A stretch of 64,000 bases of DNA from Asaia siamensis (GTDB lineage Bacteria; Pseudomonadota; Alphaproteobacteria; Acetobacterales; Acetobacteraceae), in contig NZ_BMCH01000010.1 in NCBI RefSeq assembly GCF_014635085.1, positions 1-64,000 on the forward strand. Direction: 5' to 3'. Position 1 is the first letter of the stretch; every line of letters begins with the position of its first letter. The notes beneath the pieces are model-generated. The model ran no database searches. It was not told where the DNA came from and was given only the letters and a program-made list of their open reading frames with translations. A program made the translations under genes and the position numbers. Below are positions 23,876-33,149 of this stretch, piece by piece.

Positions 23876-24862
23876 ATGCTGCCTGCACTCACCATGGGCG
23901 ATCCCGCCGGGATCGGCCCTGAACTGACGGTCCTGGCCTGGAAAGCCCTGCGAGAGCAGGGTGAGGCCTTTCTTTGGGTCGGTGATCCTGCCCTGCTTGC
24001 GCCGCATGTGCCGGTACAGATCGTGCAGAATGCCCATGAGGCTTCGGCTGTGTTTGCAGAAGCGCTTCCCGTTCTGCCGATCACCCTTCCGGTTCCTGTC
24101 GTGCCAGGTCAGCCGGACGGGGCACTGGCAGGTGCGATTATCGCCTCGATTGAGACAGCCACGAAGCTTGCCCTTTCAGGGGTGGTATCGGCTGTCATTA
24201 CCAACCCCATCAGCAAGATCGTGCTCAAGGAAGCGGGCTTCGGCTTTCCCGGCCATACGGAGTTTCTGGCATCGCTATGCGGTGTGCCGGGCGAGGAAAT
24301 CATGATGCTTGCCTCGCCACGTCTGCGCGTGGTGCCGGTTACGGTGCATGTGAGCCTGCGTGAGGCGCTGAACAGCCTTTCGAGCGAGCGGATCGTACAG
24401 GTAGGACGTGCACTGGCTGTTGCGCTGAAACGCGATTTCGGCATGGAGGCGCCGCGTATCGCCGTGGCCGGTCTCAACCCTCATGCGGGTGAGGGCGGCG
24501 TCATGGGGTTTGAAGAGCGCGACATGATCCAGCCTGCAATCGACGTACTGCGTGATGAGGGGATCGACGCGACCGGCCCTTATCCACCAGACACGCTTTT
24601 TACCGATCTGGCGCGGCCTCTCTATGATGCCGCCCTGTGCATGTATCATGATCAGGCCCTGATTCCATTGAAGACACTGGACATGGCGACCGGGGTGAAT
24701 GTGACGCTCGGCCTGCCGATCATTCGCACATCGCCCGATCACGGCACGGCTTTTTCGATCGCGGGCAAGGGTGTTGCCGATCCGGCCAGCTTGCTCGCGG
24801 CGCTGCGTATGGCGCGCGAATTGGGCGCCCGGCGCGCCATGAACAAGGGAAAGACATCATGA
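23876..24862 (+). CDS. pdxA: 4-hydroxythreonine-4-phosphate dehydrogenase
   Basis: 328 residues from ATG 23,876 (GAGG 6-8 bases upstream; no site before the ATG at 23,864). NAD-dependent oxidation of 4-phosphohydroxy-threonine in the DXP-dependent vitamin B6 pathway. Seen: [12 protein letters not shown] near the start, TNPISK with a metal ligand region, FPGHTEFLA, and [11 protein letters not shown] near the end. The pdxJ start overlaps its stop by 4 bases, giving coupled synthesis of two enzymes that act in sequence. Confidence 0.95.
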   Translation: MLPALTMGDPAGIGPELTVLAWKALREQGEAFLWVGDPALLAPHVPVQIVQNAHEASAVFAEALPVLPITLPVPVVPGQPDGALAGAIIASIETATKLALSGVVSAVITNPISKIVLKEAGFGFPGHTEFLASLCGVPGEEIMMLASPRLRVVPVTVHVSLREALNSLSSERIVQVGRALAVALKRDFGMEAPRIAVAGLNPHAGEGGVMGFEERDMIQPAIDVLRDEGIDATGPYPPDTLFTDLARPLYDAALCMYHDQALIPLKTLDMATGVNVTLGLPIIRTSPDHGTAFSIAGKGVADPASLLAALRMARELGARRAMNKGKTS

Positions 24863-25590
24863 TCCGACTGGGTGTGAATATCGATCATGTCGCGACCGTG
24901 CGTAACGCGCGTGGTGGCACCCATCCCGACCCGGTAGCAGCAGCCCTTTTGGCGGCACGTCATGGCGCCGATGGCATTACGGCGCATCTGCGTGAAGACA
25001 GACGGCATATTCGCGATGAGGATATGGCGCGGCTGCGCGAAGGGCTTTCAGTGCCCCTGAACTTCGAAATGGCGGCGACGGAGGAGATGGTGACGAAAGC
25101 CTGCGCGCTTCGCCCACATGCCTGCTGTCTGGTGCCTGAGCGCCGAGAGGAAGTGACGACGGAAGGCGGGCTGGATGTGGTCGGTCAGCAGGCCGATCTG
25201 CAGGTAAAAATTGCCCGTCTGAGAGAGGCTGGTATCCGCGTCTCCCTGTTCATCGACCCTGATCCTGCCCAGATCGAGGCGGCTGCGCGTATCGGGGGGC
25301 AGGTTGTCGAGCTACATACAGGGGCCTACGCGCACAACCCGGACGAGACGGAACTCGCGCGTCTCTATGATGGCGCTCAGGCTGCGCAGGCACGTGGGCT
25401 TGAGCTCCATGCCGGCCACGGGCTGACCTACGCCAATGTGGGGCGTGTCGCCGGACTGCCCGGGCTGCGCGAGCTCAATATCGGACATTTCCTGATCGGG
25501 GAGGCGCTGTTTGTGGGCCTGCCCGTGGCAATCTCGCGCATGAAGCAGGAGATTGCTACGGGCGCCCTTTTCAAGGCCTTGGGACGATAA
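24859..25590 (+). CDS. pdxJ: Pyridoxine 5'-phosphate synthase
   Basis: 243 residues. Condenses 1-deoxy-xylulose 5-phosphate with the PdxA product to form PNP. Signature [18 protein letters not shown] at the N-terminus, [29 protein letters not shown] with the catalytic Glu, and [10 protein letters not shown] (active-site His) are all present. Length is normal. Its last 20 bases overlap the convergent lipoprotein gene at 25,571. Confidence 0.96.
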   Translation: MIRLGVNIDHVATVRNARGGTHPDPVAAALLAARHGADGITAHLREDRRHIRDEDMARLREGLSVPLNFEMAATEEMVTKACALRPHACCLVPERREEVTTEGGLDVVGQQADLQVKIARLREAGIRVSLFIDPDPAQIEAAARIGGQVVELHTGAYAHNPDETELARLYDGAQAAQARGLELHAGHGLTYANVGRVAGLPGLRELNIGHFLIGEALFVGLPVAISRMKQEIATGALFKALGR

Positions 25591-26161
25591 CCGGCTTGGT
25601 GTCGTCGGTATAATTGGGCACCGTCTCGGCGGATTGCTTGTTATAGGTGGCAGCGGTGCTCTGATTGGGGGCACGCGGTGAATGGAAGGCGGAAACCGGA
25701 CCAAACGGCCCGCCGCTGACCTTGCGCATGCTGGCCTCGGGCTGGCGGGCGCAGCCACGGGTAATGATCGAGCAGATGCCGTCAGACCCGATTATCTCAT
25801 CGTCATCGCCCGCATAATGCACCTCAGAGACGCGCTCATGATCGAGGCGAATGATGGCTGTGCAGGTCGTGCCAGCACCGCCCAGCGTAACCTGGGTCAT
25901 GTTCAGGATCTGCTGAACCGGAATGATGGTTGAATCACTCGCGGTCGGCAGATTCATTTTCGACGTGTATTGATAGATCTGCGTCGTATCGTTGAGCACC
26001 TTGGTGGAACTCGGAATGCCGGCACAAGCCTGCAGATCGTTCGATGTCATGCCGATCATCGCGATCTGGGCCCGATGGGCTTCACGTGAGTCGAAATAGC
26101 CGCAGCCGGAGAGGCTCAAAAGCGCAATGGCGCCTGAAGCGATACGCAGGGTGGAAGGCAA
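25571..26161 (-). CDS. Lipoprotein of unknown function
   Basis: 196 residues with a lipoprotein signal ending LSGC (Cys about 20). The mature part has [18 protein letters not shown], a BamE/SmpA-like or OmlA-like motif seen in many small envelope lipoproteins, then IYQYTSK, and a low-complexity Ser/Thr/Pro tail. Four cysteines in the mature domain may be disulphide-bonded. A core-like gene by composition. It converges on pdxJ with a 20-base overlap. Confidence 0.75.
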   Translation of the reverse strand: MPSTLRIASGAIALLSLSGCGYFDSREAHRAQIAMIGMTSNDLQACAGIPSSTKVLNDTTQIYQYTSKMNLPTASDSTIIPVQQILNMTQVTLGGAGTTCTAIIRLDHERVSEVHYAGDDDEIIGSDGICSIITRGCARQPEASMRKVSGGPFGPVSAFHSPRAPNQSTAATYNKQSAETVPNYTDDTKPVIVPRP

Positions 26162-26272
26162 AGAAATTCCTCAACGCGAAGAGTGTCACAGATTCGTGAT
26201 TTCGAATTTATGACAAAAACAGCCCGAAACTGAAGAAGTTCTCTGTGCCTTTTCTAAAAGATCGTTTCAATC

Positions 26273-26752
26273 TCAGGAATGTAACCGTAACGCCCTGAGA
26301 CAATCCTCGCGTTGCAGGGCATAGACGATGTCATGTGTCGCCAGCAGGGCGGGCTGAAGCTGGTGCTTCCAGCGGGCTTCGCCTGCGCCGCAGATAGCCC
26401 GGCCCGAATAGGGGCTGTGGGAAACGGGGGAGAGGGCTGCAAGCCCCGCAAGCGTGTCTTTCTGCAGACGCTCCCTCAGCGCCTGCTGCATGGAAGCTTT
26501 TTCATATTTGGGCGTGTAATCGAGCAGCGCACGCAGCGTCGCCGAACTCAGTGCCGGGTCATTGGTCGCAACATCGCTGACGACACGCGACCAGTTATGA
26601 TCCAGCGTCAGTCGCCAAGCGACAGCACGCGGACCATCGCTCGAGATCTGACGCGACAGGGCGGCACTGAAATGCGACGGGGCCGCCCCCGCGAAGGCGA
26701 TTTCCATCGGTGCCACTACGAGAGCAGCAAGGGCCAGCAGAAAGCGAAGCAT
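26273..26752 (-). CDS. Exported hypothetical protein
   Basis: 159 residues from ATG 26,752. The longer frame to 26,899 is rejected because a good signal peptide (MLRFLLALAALVVAPMEIAF) starts at 26,752 behind GGGAG. The mature chain is helical (SRVVSDVATNDPALSS, YEKASMQQALRERLQ) with one C-terminal cysteine pair (ICGAGEARW, LQREDCLRAL). Not recognised. It is divergent from the DUF3126 gene. Confidence 0.65.
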   Translation of the reverse strand: MLRFLLALAALVVAPMEIAFAGAAPSHFSAALSRQISSDGPRAVAWRLTLDHNWSRVVSDVATNDPALSSATLRALLDYTPKYEKASMQQALRERLQKDTLAGLAALSPVSHSPYSGRAICGAGEARWKHQLQPALLATHDIVYALQREDCLRALRLHS

Positions 26753-26914
26753 GATTCTCCCACAGGCAATCTTTCTGAAGCTCGAAGGCTGCGAAGGAAT
26801 CATGGCAGCAGAATGGCCGATTTTTTGCGAAAAGTGCAGGCATCCTAAAGGAGGTTTCGCAGGGAGGCAGGATGCTCTACAGATCGCTCCAGCTTTCAAA
26901 ATCCAGGAGTGATC

Positions 26915-27139
26915 ATGGCCACTATCCCTGCTTCAGAGCTGACCCGTCTGCAAACGACGCTGCGTCGCCTGCTCGGCTCACCCAAGCTGACCGTCAACCC
27001 GCCGGCACGCGCCGGTCACACGGTTGAACTGGCTGTCAATGACGAGGTCATTGGTACGGTTCATCGCGATGATGACGAGGGCGAGGTCTCCTACGCCATC
27101 CACATCACGGTGCTTGAAGAAGATCTTCCCCCGGCCTGA
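26915..27139 (+). CDS. DUF3126-family protein
   Basis: 74 residues from ATG 26,915 (AGGAG 7 bases upstream). The segments LQTTLRRLLGSPKLTVNPPA, VELAVNDEVIGTVHRDDDEG and EVSYAIHITVLEEDL match DUF3126, a short conserved alphaproteobacterial family of unknown function. Small, cytoplasmic, no cofactor motif. It supports an alphaproteobacterial origin for the window. Confidence 0.85.
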   Translation: MATIPASELTRLQTTLRRLLGSPKLTVNPPARAGHTVELAVNDEVIGTVHRDDDEGEVSYAIHITVLEEDLPPA

Positions 27140-27353
27140 TGACCGTTGCTGAAGGGGCGCTTTCTGTACCAGCCGTTGCAGGCCGATGCAGCAGATGCCC
27201 GTTTCGGCCTGTCTGAACTGCGAGCTTTCCCCGTCACCCCACGCCTGGATGGGGCTGGCAGGGAACAGCCTGAGGCGCCGTCATGGCAATCGTGACTTCC
27301 GGCGCTGTAAAAAGCGCCGGATTGCGGTCGGCGTGAACAGGGAGAACGCCTTA

Positions 27354-28502
27354 ATGAGCAAGGCCCCAGACGCGAAAACCGGCACAAAGGCTGTTTCTGC
27401 CAGAAAATCGTCAGGCAGAGCGGCCCCGGCGAAGGCCCCGACCCGACCTGCAACAGCAGAAGATCGCAAAACCGTTGCGGTAATCATCCCGTTCTATAAT
27501 GGCGCCCGCTACGTAGAGCGCGCCATACGCAGCGTTCTGGCCCAGACAGTGAAGGCCGACGAGTTTCTTATCGTCGATGACGGGTCTTCTGAAGAAGAAT
27601 CTTCCCGCTTGCAGGCCATTGCTGCGCGCTATGATGTGAGCGTGCATCATAAGGAAAACGGCGGACAAGGGAGCGCCCGTAATCTTGGCGTGTCTCTGAC
27701 GCAAGCAGCCTTTATCTGTTTTCTCGATCAGGATGACTTCTTTCTCAAGAACCATATCGAGCTGCTTCTGGGGCATATTCCCAAGAACGACCCGCATTTC
27801 GGCTGGGCTTATGGCGACTTGATGGAGGCGGACGGAGACGGCTATATCATCGCCACCTCGATTGTTACCCGACACAGCAAACACCCGAAATACTCGATCG
27901 AGGATCTGATCGAGCGCGATATGCATATCCTGCCTTCAGCGTCGATCATTGGCCGCGAGGCGTTTGAAGCGGTCGGAGGGTTCGATCAGCAATTCATGGG
28001 TTATGAGGATGACGATCTCTTCCTCAGGCTGTTTCGTGCCGGCTTCACGAGTTACTTTTTTCCGCAGGCCGTTACGGTCTGGTGCATCAACAAGAACAGC
28101 ACGTCCTACAGCATTCGCATGAGTCGCAGCCGGATGTTGTACATCCACAAATTATGCAGACTTTTTGCCTCAGATCCCGAGCGGCGTGCGATCTATGTGC
28201 GCGACCTTCTTTTTCCCCGGTTCAGCAATCTGATTGCGGGAGAGGCCTTCAAGTCGATCTATTTTGCGCGTTACGAGCATGAGATCAGAATGGCGCAGCA
28301 TCGCGATGAACTGATCGGCATGTTTGATGAGTTCGTGGGCGTCATGTTCAGCCATACGCGTCTGCGCATTGAGGATCGTGTACGTTTGCGCCTGCTCCAG
28401 CTTTGCCTGCACTCGAAGTCACGCAATGTGCTGGTACTGCCTTACACTATTGCCAGAGTGATGCACCGGTTTGGTCTGGGGTCCACGCGCCGCAAGCTCT
28501 GA
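27354..28502 (+). CDS. Family 2 glycosyltransferase
   Basis: 382 residues from ATG 27,354, chosen because GGGAG lies 9 bases before it. A Lys/Ala/Pro-rich N-terminal tail (1-40) precedes the GT-A fold: VIIPFYNGARYVERAI, VDDGSSEEES, CFLDQDDFFLKNH (DXD-type metal site) and GYEDDDLFLRLF (catalytic ED motif). The acceptor is unknown; a cell-surface glycan role is likely. No membrane anchor. The 214-base space upstream shows nothing else. Confidence 0.85.
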   Translation: MSKAPDAKTGTKAVSARKSSGRAAPAKAPTRPATAEDRKTVAVIIPFYNGARYVERAIRSVLAQTVKADEFLIVDDGSSEEESSRLQAIAARYDVSVHHKENGGQGSARNLGVSLTQAAFICFLDQDDFFLKNHIELLLGHIPKNDPHFGWAYGDLMEADGDGYIIATSIVTRHSKHPKYSIEDLIERDMHILPSASIIGREAFEAVGGFDQQFMGYEDDDLFLRLFRAGFTSYFFPQAVTVWCINKNSTSYSIRMSRSRMLYIHKLCRLFASDPERRAIYVRDLLFPRFSNLIAGEAFKSIYFARYEHEIRMAQHRDELIGMFDEFVGVMFSHTRLRIEDRVRLRLLQLCLHSKSRNVLVLPYTIARVMHRFGLGSTRRKL

Positions 28503-28530
28503 GGAGGCAGCGCATTTGACCGCAGGGAAA

Positions 28531-29106
28531 TCAGATGGCTTTCGGAATATCGAAGCCGGTGATTTTCCAGCGCCATTGTTCGAACTTCATGTGCACGATC
28601 GTCGGTCTCTGGCCGGGCGCGGTCACCAGACCGGCTTCAAAGCGCAAGGGCGAGACAAAATGGGCCGATAGGCGGGCGTAAAGCTGTCTCAGACTAGAAA
28701 CAGGAGCCGCTCGGGGGGTGTCGACCATCTGCGACGCCATGGTCATCAGCAATTCCGGTGTCAGCCGCGTATCAATGGCGTGAGAGACGGCATTGCTGGC
28801 AAAGGACGAGCCGAAATCCGGGAGGTCGTCTGCTGCTGGCGGCGGCCCGATCAAAGCGTCAATCGCTTCGGCCTTTAGATTGGTGCTTAGCGCGCTCCAG
28901 TCGATATGCTGTGAGAGAGTGATTGTGTCGTGGCTGCGCAGCGCCGAGGAGAGAGACCAGAGCGCGAGATAGGGGGAGAGAGCGTAGATGCAGGCCAGCG
29001 CGACAAAAAGGGCCCCCATGATATGGGGCATACGCTTGAATGAGGGCCACGTCAGGCGCTCCGAGAACGCTGCAACTTCGTAGGGGACTCCGGCGGGGTC
29101 TCTCAT
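28531..29106 (-). CDS. DUF2939-type membrane-anchored protein
   Basis: 191 residues. One hydrophobic segment (about 28-48, IMGALFVALACIYALSPYLAL) is followed by LWSLSSALRSHDTITLSQHIDWSALSTNLKAE, the DUF2939 signature. The rest is probably periplasmic. DUF2939 proteins are of unknown function. The start may lie downstream of the first Met (an internal ATG at residue 26 is possible). Confidence 0.8.
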   Translation of the reverse strand: MRDPAGVPYEVAAFSERLTWPSFKRMPHIMGALFVALACIYALSPYLALWSLSSALRSHDTITLSQHIDWSALSTNLKAEAIDALIGPPPAADDLPDFGSSFASNAVSHAIDTRLTPELLMTMASQMVDTPRAAPVSSLRQLYARLSAHFVSPLRFEAGLVTAPGQRPTIVHMKFEQWRWKITGFDIPKAI

Positions 29107-29316
29107 GGCGTTTCTCTTAATACTGGCAAAAGGGACATGAACGCACGACCACCGTGCGTCTTAATCGATCAAGCCGGCAACAAGCGTCGTTCCGGATGGC
29201 AGAAGCCTCTGTTTTCTTCGACGAACGGTACTATGTTATGGGAGTGGACAGGCTTTTGTCATCTAAATCCCGAGAGCCAACGAAGTTTTCTCTGAGAGTC
29301 GGATTTCCTTTGCATC

Positions 29317-30093
29317 ATGTCGCCCGATTTGCCTGATCTGACCTTCACCGATGATGCCCTGAGCCGTTATTCGCGGCATATTCTGCTGCCGGAAATAGGG
29401 GCGCTGGGGCAGGCACGTCTTCGCGACTCGTCTGTTCTGATCATTGGGGCTGGTGGGCTCGGCAGCCCGGTCGGGCTTTATCTCGCCGCTGCGGGTGTCG
29501 GGCGGATCGGTATTGTTGATGACGATCATGTCGAGCTGAGCAATCTGCAGCGTCAGATCCTGTTTGAAACCGGCGATGTCGGTCAGGGCAAGGCCGATCG
29601 CGCCGTCTCGCGTCTTTCTGCGCTCAACCCGGAAATCGAGATTGTACCCCACCCTGAGCGGGTGACTGAAGAGAACCTGCCGGATCTCGTCAGGGCCTAT
29701 GACCTTGTCTGTGACGGCAGTGATAATTTCCCGACACGCTATGCTGTGGCCGATTGCTGCTGGGCATTGGGAAAGACACTCGTCTCCGGGGCTGTGCAGC
29801 GTTTCGACGGAACACTTTCGACCTTTGTGCCCGGTCGGGGTCGCCCCTGCTATCGCTGTTTGATGCCGGATGCAGAACAGAGTGAGGCTTTGAGCTGCGG
29901 CCAGGCAGGAATCTTCGGTGCCGTCACCGGGGTTATCGGCTCGCTGATGGCGATTGAGGCGCTGAAGGAGCTGCTTTCCCTCGGGCAGGGGCTGAGTGGC
30001 CGTGTCTTGGTCTGGAGCGCACTCAATGCGTCGTTTCGGAGCTTCGATCTGCCGCCGGACCCTGAATGCGCCTGTTGCGGAGGGGAGCGCTGA
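29317..30093 (+). CDS. moeB: MoeB/ThiF-type adenylyltransferase
   Basis: 258 residues. Activates the C-terminal Gly-Gly of a sulphur carrier (MoaD or ThiS) with ATP. Seen: SRHILLPEIG start, IGAGGLGSPV (nucleotide loop), DDDHVELSNLQRQ, DNFPTRY, and two Cys pairs CYRC (about 182-185) and CACC (about 252-255) for zinc. No C-terminal rhodanese domain, so a separate sulphur donor would be needed. MoeB versus ThiF cannot be told from sequence alone. GTG/ATG start with a 210-base upstream gap. Confidence 0.85.
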   Translation: MSPDLPDLTFTDDALSRYSRHILLPEIGALGQARLRDSSVLIIGAGGLGSPVGLYLAAAGVGRIGIVDDDHVELSNLQRQILFETGDVGQGKADRAVSRLSALNPEIEIVPHPERVTEENLPDLVRAYDLVCDGSDNFPTRYAVADCCWALGKTLVSGAVQRFDGTLSTFVPGRGRPCYRCLMPDAEQSEALSCGQAGIFGAVTGVIGSLMAIEALKELLSLGQGLSGRVLVWSALNASFRSFDLPPDPECACCGGER

Positions 30094-30095
30094 CG

Positions 30096-30470
30096 ATGCG
30101 CGTGATGGGAATCATTCTGGCCGATCGCTCTTTCGAACGGGCTCATCACGCGTTTGTGCTCGCTGCGGGAGCGCTGGCTCTCGGGCGCGATGTCGTCCTG
30201 TTTGCCGGGGGCTTGAGCGTCGAGGCGCTGCGCCAGGACTGGTCTGCACTGGAGGGTGTGGCGCTCGATACACGGTTCCAGGAGAGGGGGATCGCAGGGT
30301 TCGAAACCCTGCGATCCGCCGTTTTCGAGCTTGGCGGCGAGGTTCTGGCCTGCGAGGCCGGGATGAAGGCTGCCGGTCTGACTGTTGAGGATCTCTGTGC
30401 CGGGACGCGTATCTGTGGTGTGACAAGCTTTCTGGAGCGCACAGCTGACGCTCAGATTTTGAGCCTGTAG
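30096..30470 (+). CDS. DsrE-like protein
   Basis: 124 residues from ATG 30,096 (GGAGGGGAG 9-11 bases before). The pattern MGIILADRSFERAHHAFVLAAGALALG and DVVLFAGGLS, then LCAGTRICGVTSF, fits the DsrE/DsrF-like fold. Cys residues at the C-terminal half might carry sulphur. It follows the MoeB-like gene by 2 bases, so a joint sulphur-handling task is a reasonable guess, not shown. Confidence 0.65.
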   Translation: MRVMGIILADRSFERAHHAFVLAAGALALGRDVVLFAGGLSVEALRQDWSALEGVALDTRFQERGIAGFETLRSAVFELGGEVLACEAGMKAAGLTVEDLCAGTRICGVTSFLERTADAQILSL

Positions 30471-30519
30471 CGCGGTCGCCCTCTTGCCCGAAGCGCCACA
30501 ACTTGGCACCCATGCACCC

Positions 30520-31467
30520 ATGAAGACATTCCGCATCGTCTACGGCATCGGGCTGACGATTCTGCTGCCGTTCGGCGCGCTGGCAGAAGCGGCGCCACAG
30601 ACGACAAAATACCCTGCACATCACCATAAACATGCAACCTCTTCTGCCGCTTCGGCCAAGGCTGCGGCGGCTGAGACAGGCGCCCATCACAAGAAGGCGG
30701 CCGGCAGGAAGCATAAATCTGCCCATGCCAGCGAAGGGACACGCGTCGCGAAGTCTCACGCCACTGGCAAGCATCATGCCCGTGCCGCTGTCGCAGCAGC
30801 AGGTGTTGCGGCTGGTGCGGCTGCGGTTGCAGCGCAGCCTGTGCCGCCTTCTGCCGATGATGCCGCCGCAGCGGCTGCCGCACCCGACGCGCCCCCGCAG
30901 GACAAGGGGACCAATACAGGCCTGCCGCTGCCCCGCTTTGCCGCGATGCGTGCAGACAAGGTCTTTATGCGCAAGGGGCCGGGACAGCGCTATCCGATCG
31001 AGTGGGTCTATCACCGCCGCGGGCTGCCTGTTGAGGTGGAGCGCGAGTTCGACGTCTGGCGTCTGATTGAAGACTCGGATGGCATGAAAGGCTGGGTGCA
31101 TCAGGCAACGCTGGTCGGCCAGCGTACCTTCGTCATTCCCGGTCAGCCGCCTGAGGGTCATGCTGCGGCTGTGGGCGAGGCCTCGGCCAAATCGGGCGAT
31201 GTGATCGGCAAGGCCGATGCGCGTGTGCTGGGCTATGTGCCTGGCGAAAGCGAGGCGCGCCAGCGTCAGGGCGATACGCTGCTTTACAGCCAGTCTGATG
31301 AAAACAGTGCCATCGTCGCCGTCCTGCAGCCGGGAACCGTGGGGACGCTCAAGCTGTGCCCTCAGGGTTCGACATGGTGCAAGGTGGTGGTCAAGGGGTA
31401 TACGGGATGGCTTCCCAGACGTGTGTTCTGGGGGCTGTTGCCAGGAGAGACGCTTCAGCCTAGCTGA
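30520..31467 (+). CDS. Exported SH3-domain protein
   Basis: 315 residues from ATG 30,520; the N-terminus (MKTFRIVYGIGLTILLPFG) is a signal peptide. A His/Ala/Lys-rich low-complexity stretch (about 25-125) precedes two bacterial SH3 (SH3_4/DUF1058-like) domains: FAAMRADKVFMRKGPGQRYP (about 135) and DTLLYSQSDENSAIVAVLQPG (about 245). Such proteins bind peptidoglycan in the periplasm. No catalytic domain. Ends 42 bases before the pyruvate kinase start. Confidence 0.8.
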   Translation: MKTFRIVYGIGLTILLPFGALAEAAPQTTKYPAHHHKHATSSAASAKAAAAETGAHHKKAAGRKHKSAHASEGTRVAKSHATGKHHARAAVAAAGVAAGAAAVAAQPVPPSADDAAAAAAAPDAPPQDKGTNTGLPLPRFAAMRADKVFMRKGPGQRYPIEWVYHRRGLPVEVEREFDVWRLIEDSDGMKGWVHQATLVGQRTFVIPGQPPEGHAAAVGEASAKSGDVIGKADARVLGYVPGESEARQRQGDTLLYSQSDENSAIVAVLQPGTVGTLKLCPQGSTWCKVVVKGYTGWLPRRVFWGLLPGETLQPS

Positions 31468-31509
31468 GGCTATGATATGCAACGTGCAGCAATTGGATCG
31501 GAGATCAGT

Positions 31510-32982
31510 ATGACATCCTCACCTCAGGCAGCTTCGGCTCAGGGCACGGGAGTGAAGAAAGAGGCCGAACAGCGCCGCACGAAGATCGTTGCGACCCTCG
31601 GCCCGGCCTCCTCCACGCATGAGATGATCCGCACACTGGCTCTGGCCGGCGCTGACGTGTTCCGTCTGAACTTCTCGCATGGTTCGCATGAAGACCATGC
31701 CAAGCGTCATGCCACCATTCGCGACGTCGAGGCCGAGCTTGGTCGCCCGCTCGCCATTCTGGCTGACATGCAGGGTCCGAAGCTGCGCGTTGGCACGTTT
31801 GCCGATGGCAAAGTGGAGCTGATTGAAGGCGCCCGTTTCCGCCTTGATCTGGACCGCACGCCCGGCGACGCCCGCCGCGCCTGTCTGCCGCATCCCGAAA
31901 TCATGCGTGCTGCCGAGCCCGGCAGCCGCCTGCTGCTTGATGATGGCAAGATGCGTCTGCGTGTCGTGTCCTGCGACGAGACGCATATGGAAACCGAAGT
32001 CGAGGTCGGTGGCTGGCTGTCCGAGCGCAAGGGCGTGAACGTGCCTGACGTCGTGCTGCCCATTCCGGCCCTGACCGAGAAGGACCACAAGGATTTTGCC
32101 TTCGCTCTCGATCTCGGTGTCGAGTACGTGGCGCTTTCCTTCGTGCAGCGTCCTGAAGACGTGCAGGAAGCCAAGGACATCGCCAAGGGCCGCGCCTGGA
32201 TCATGACCAAGCTCGAGAAGCCGCAGGCCATGGAGCGTCTGAGCGACATCATCGCGCTGTCTGACGCTGTGATGGTGGCTCGTGGCGATCTGGGTGTCGA
32301 GCTTCCGGCTGAGGAAGTGCCGATCGAGCAGAAGCGTGCGATCCGCGAAGCCCGCTTCCAGGGCAAGCCGGTGATCGTTGCCACGCAGATGCTGGAAAGC
32401 ATGATCACCTCGCCGACACCGACGCGTGCAGAAGTGTCTGACGTCTCCAATGCCGTGTTTGATGGTACGGACGCTGTGATGCTCTCTGCCGAGAGCGCAG
32501 CAGGCAAGTACCCGCGCGAAGCTGTGGAAGTCATGGCTCGCGTGACGCGTCGCGTCGAGAACGATCTCGAATGGCGCATGCAGGAAGAGGCCCTTCGTCC
32601 TGATAGCGATGGCACGACCGGTGGCGCCATTGCAGAAGCTGCATGGCATGTTGCGCAGTCCGTCTCGGCAGCGGTCATCGTGGTCTATACGCAGAGCGGC
32701 CGTGGTGCGCTGCAGATTGCCCGTGAGCGTGCCGATTGCCCGGTTCTGGCCCTGACGCCGGATGATGAAACCGCGCGTCGCCTGAACATGGTCTGGGGCG
32801 TCCGCGCCATGTCGGTCGGTCAGGAAACGCCGGTCTATGGTGTTGAAGGCGTGGTCGATCAGGCTGTCGGTCTGGCCGTGTCGGAAGGCTATGCCGAAAA
32901 GGGCGACAAGCTGGTTCTGCTCGTTGGTCTGCCTTTCGGCCAGCAGGGTTCGACCAACACCCTGCGCGTCGTCACCATCTGA
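31510..32982 (+). CDS. pyk: Pyruvate kinase
   Basis: 490 residues from ATG 31,510 (GGAG upstream). Phosphoenolpyruvate plus ADP to pyruvate plus ATP. Seen: RRTKIVATLGPASS, FRLNFSHGSHEDH, LADMQGPKLRVG, IMTKLEKPQAM (active-site Lys, about residue 229), MVARGDLGVELP, ATQMLESMITSPTPTRAEVSDV and the C-terminal allosteric domain. An N-terminal extension of about 18 polar residues is odd but harmless. Acetic acid bacteria commonly keep pyk while lacking phosphofructokinase. Three hairpins follow. Confidence 0.96.
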   Translation: MTSSPQAASAQGTGVKKEAEQRRTKIVATLGPASSTHEMIRTLALAGADVFRLNFSHGSHEDHAKRHATIRDVEAELGRPLAILADMQGPKLRVGTFADGKVELIEGARFRLDLDRTPGDARRACLPHPEIMRAAEPGSRLLLDDGKMRLRVVSCDETHMETEVEVGGWLSERKGVNVPDVVLPIPALTEKDHKDFAFALDLGVEYVALSFVQRPEDVQEAKDIAKGRAWIMTKLEKPQAMERLSDIIALSDAVMVARGDLGVELPAEEVPIEQKRAIREARFQGKPVIVATQMLESMITSPTPTRAEVSDVSNAVFDGTDAVMLSAESAAGKYPREAVEVMARVTRRVENDLEWRMQEEALRPDSDGTTGGAIAEAAWHVAQSVSAAVIVVYTQSGRGALQIARERADCPVLALTPDDETARRLNMVWGVRAMSVGQETPVYGVEGVVDQAVGLAVSEGYAEKGDKLVLLVGLPFGQQGSTNTLRVVTI

Positions 32983-32992
32983 ACGTGTTTCC

Positions 32993-33079
32993 GGCGGGGT
33001 ACAGCCCCGCCAGTGAGCCCTCGGTAGAGGGTTTCCAAAGGGCGACGGCCCTTTGGCGGGGAATGGGGCAACGCCCCAT
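32993..33079. terminator. Three consecutive GC-rich hairpins after pyk
   Basis: Three perfect inverted repeats stand in a row between convergent pyk and tyrC-like genes: GGCGGGG with CCCCGCC (32,993-33,011), CCAAAGGGC with GCCCTTTGG (33,035-33,056), ATGGGGC with GCCCCAT (33,063-33,079). No T-run follows either strand, so they may be bidirectional rho-dependent stops or a repeated extragenic palindrome. A similar pair lies at 38,463-38,505. Confidence 0.55.
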
Positions 33080-33149
33080 GGCTGGGGCGGAGTAACTCTC
33101 CGCCTCTCGCAAAGGCGCGAACCCCTCCCTCTTCAGCCTTGCTGAGAAA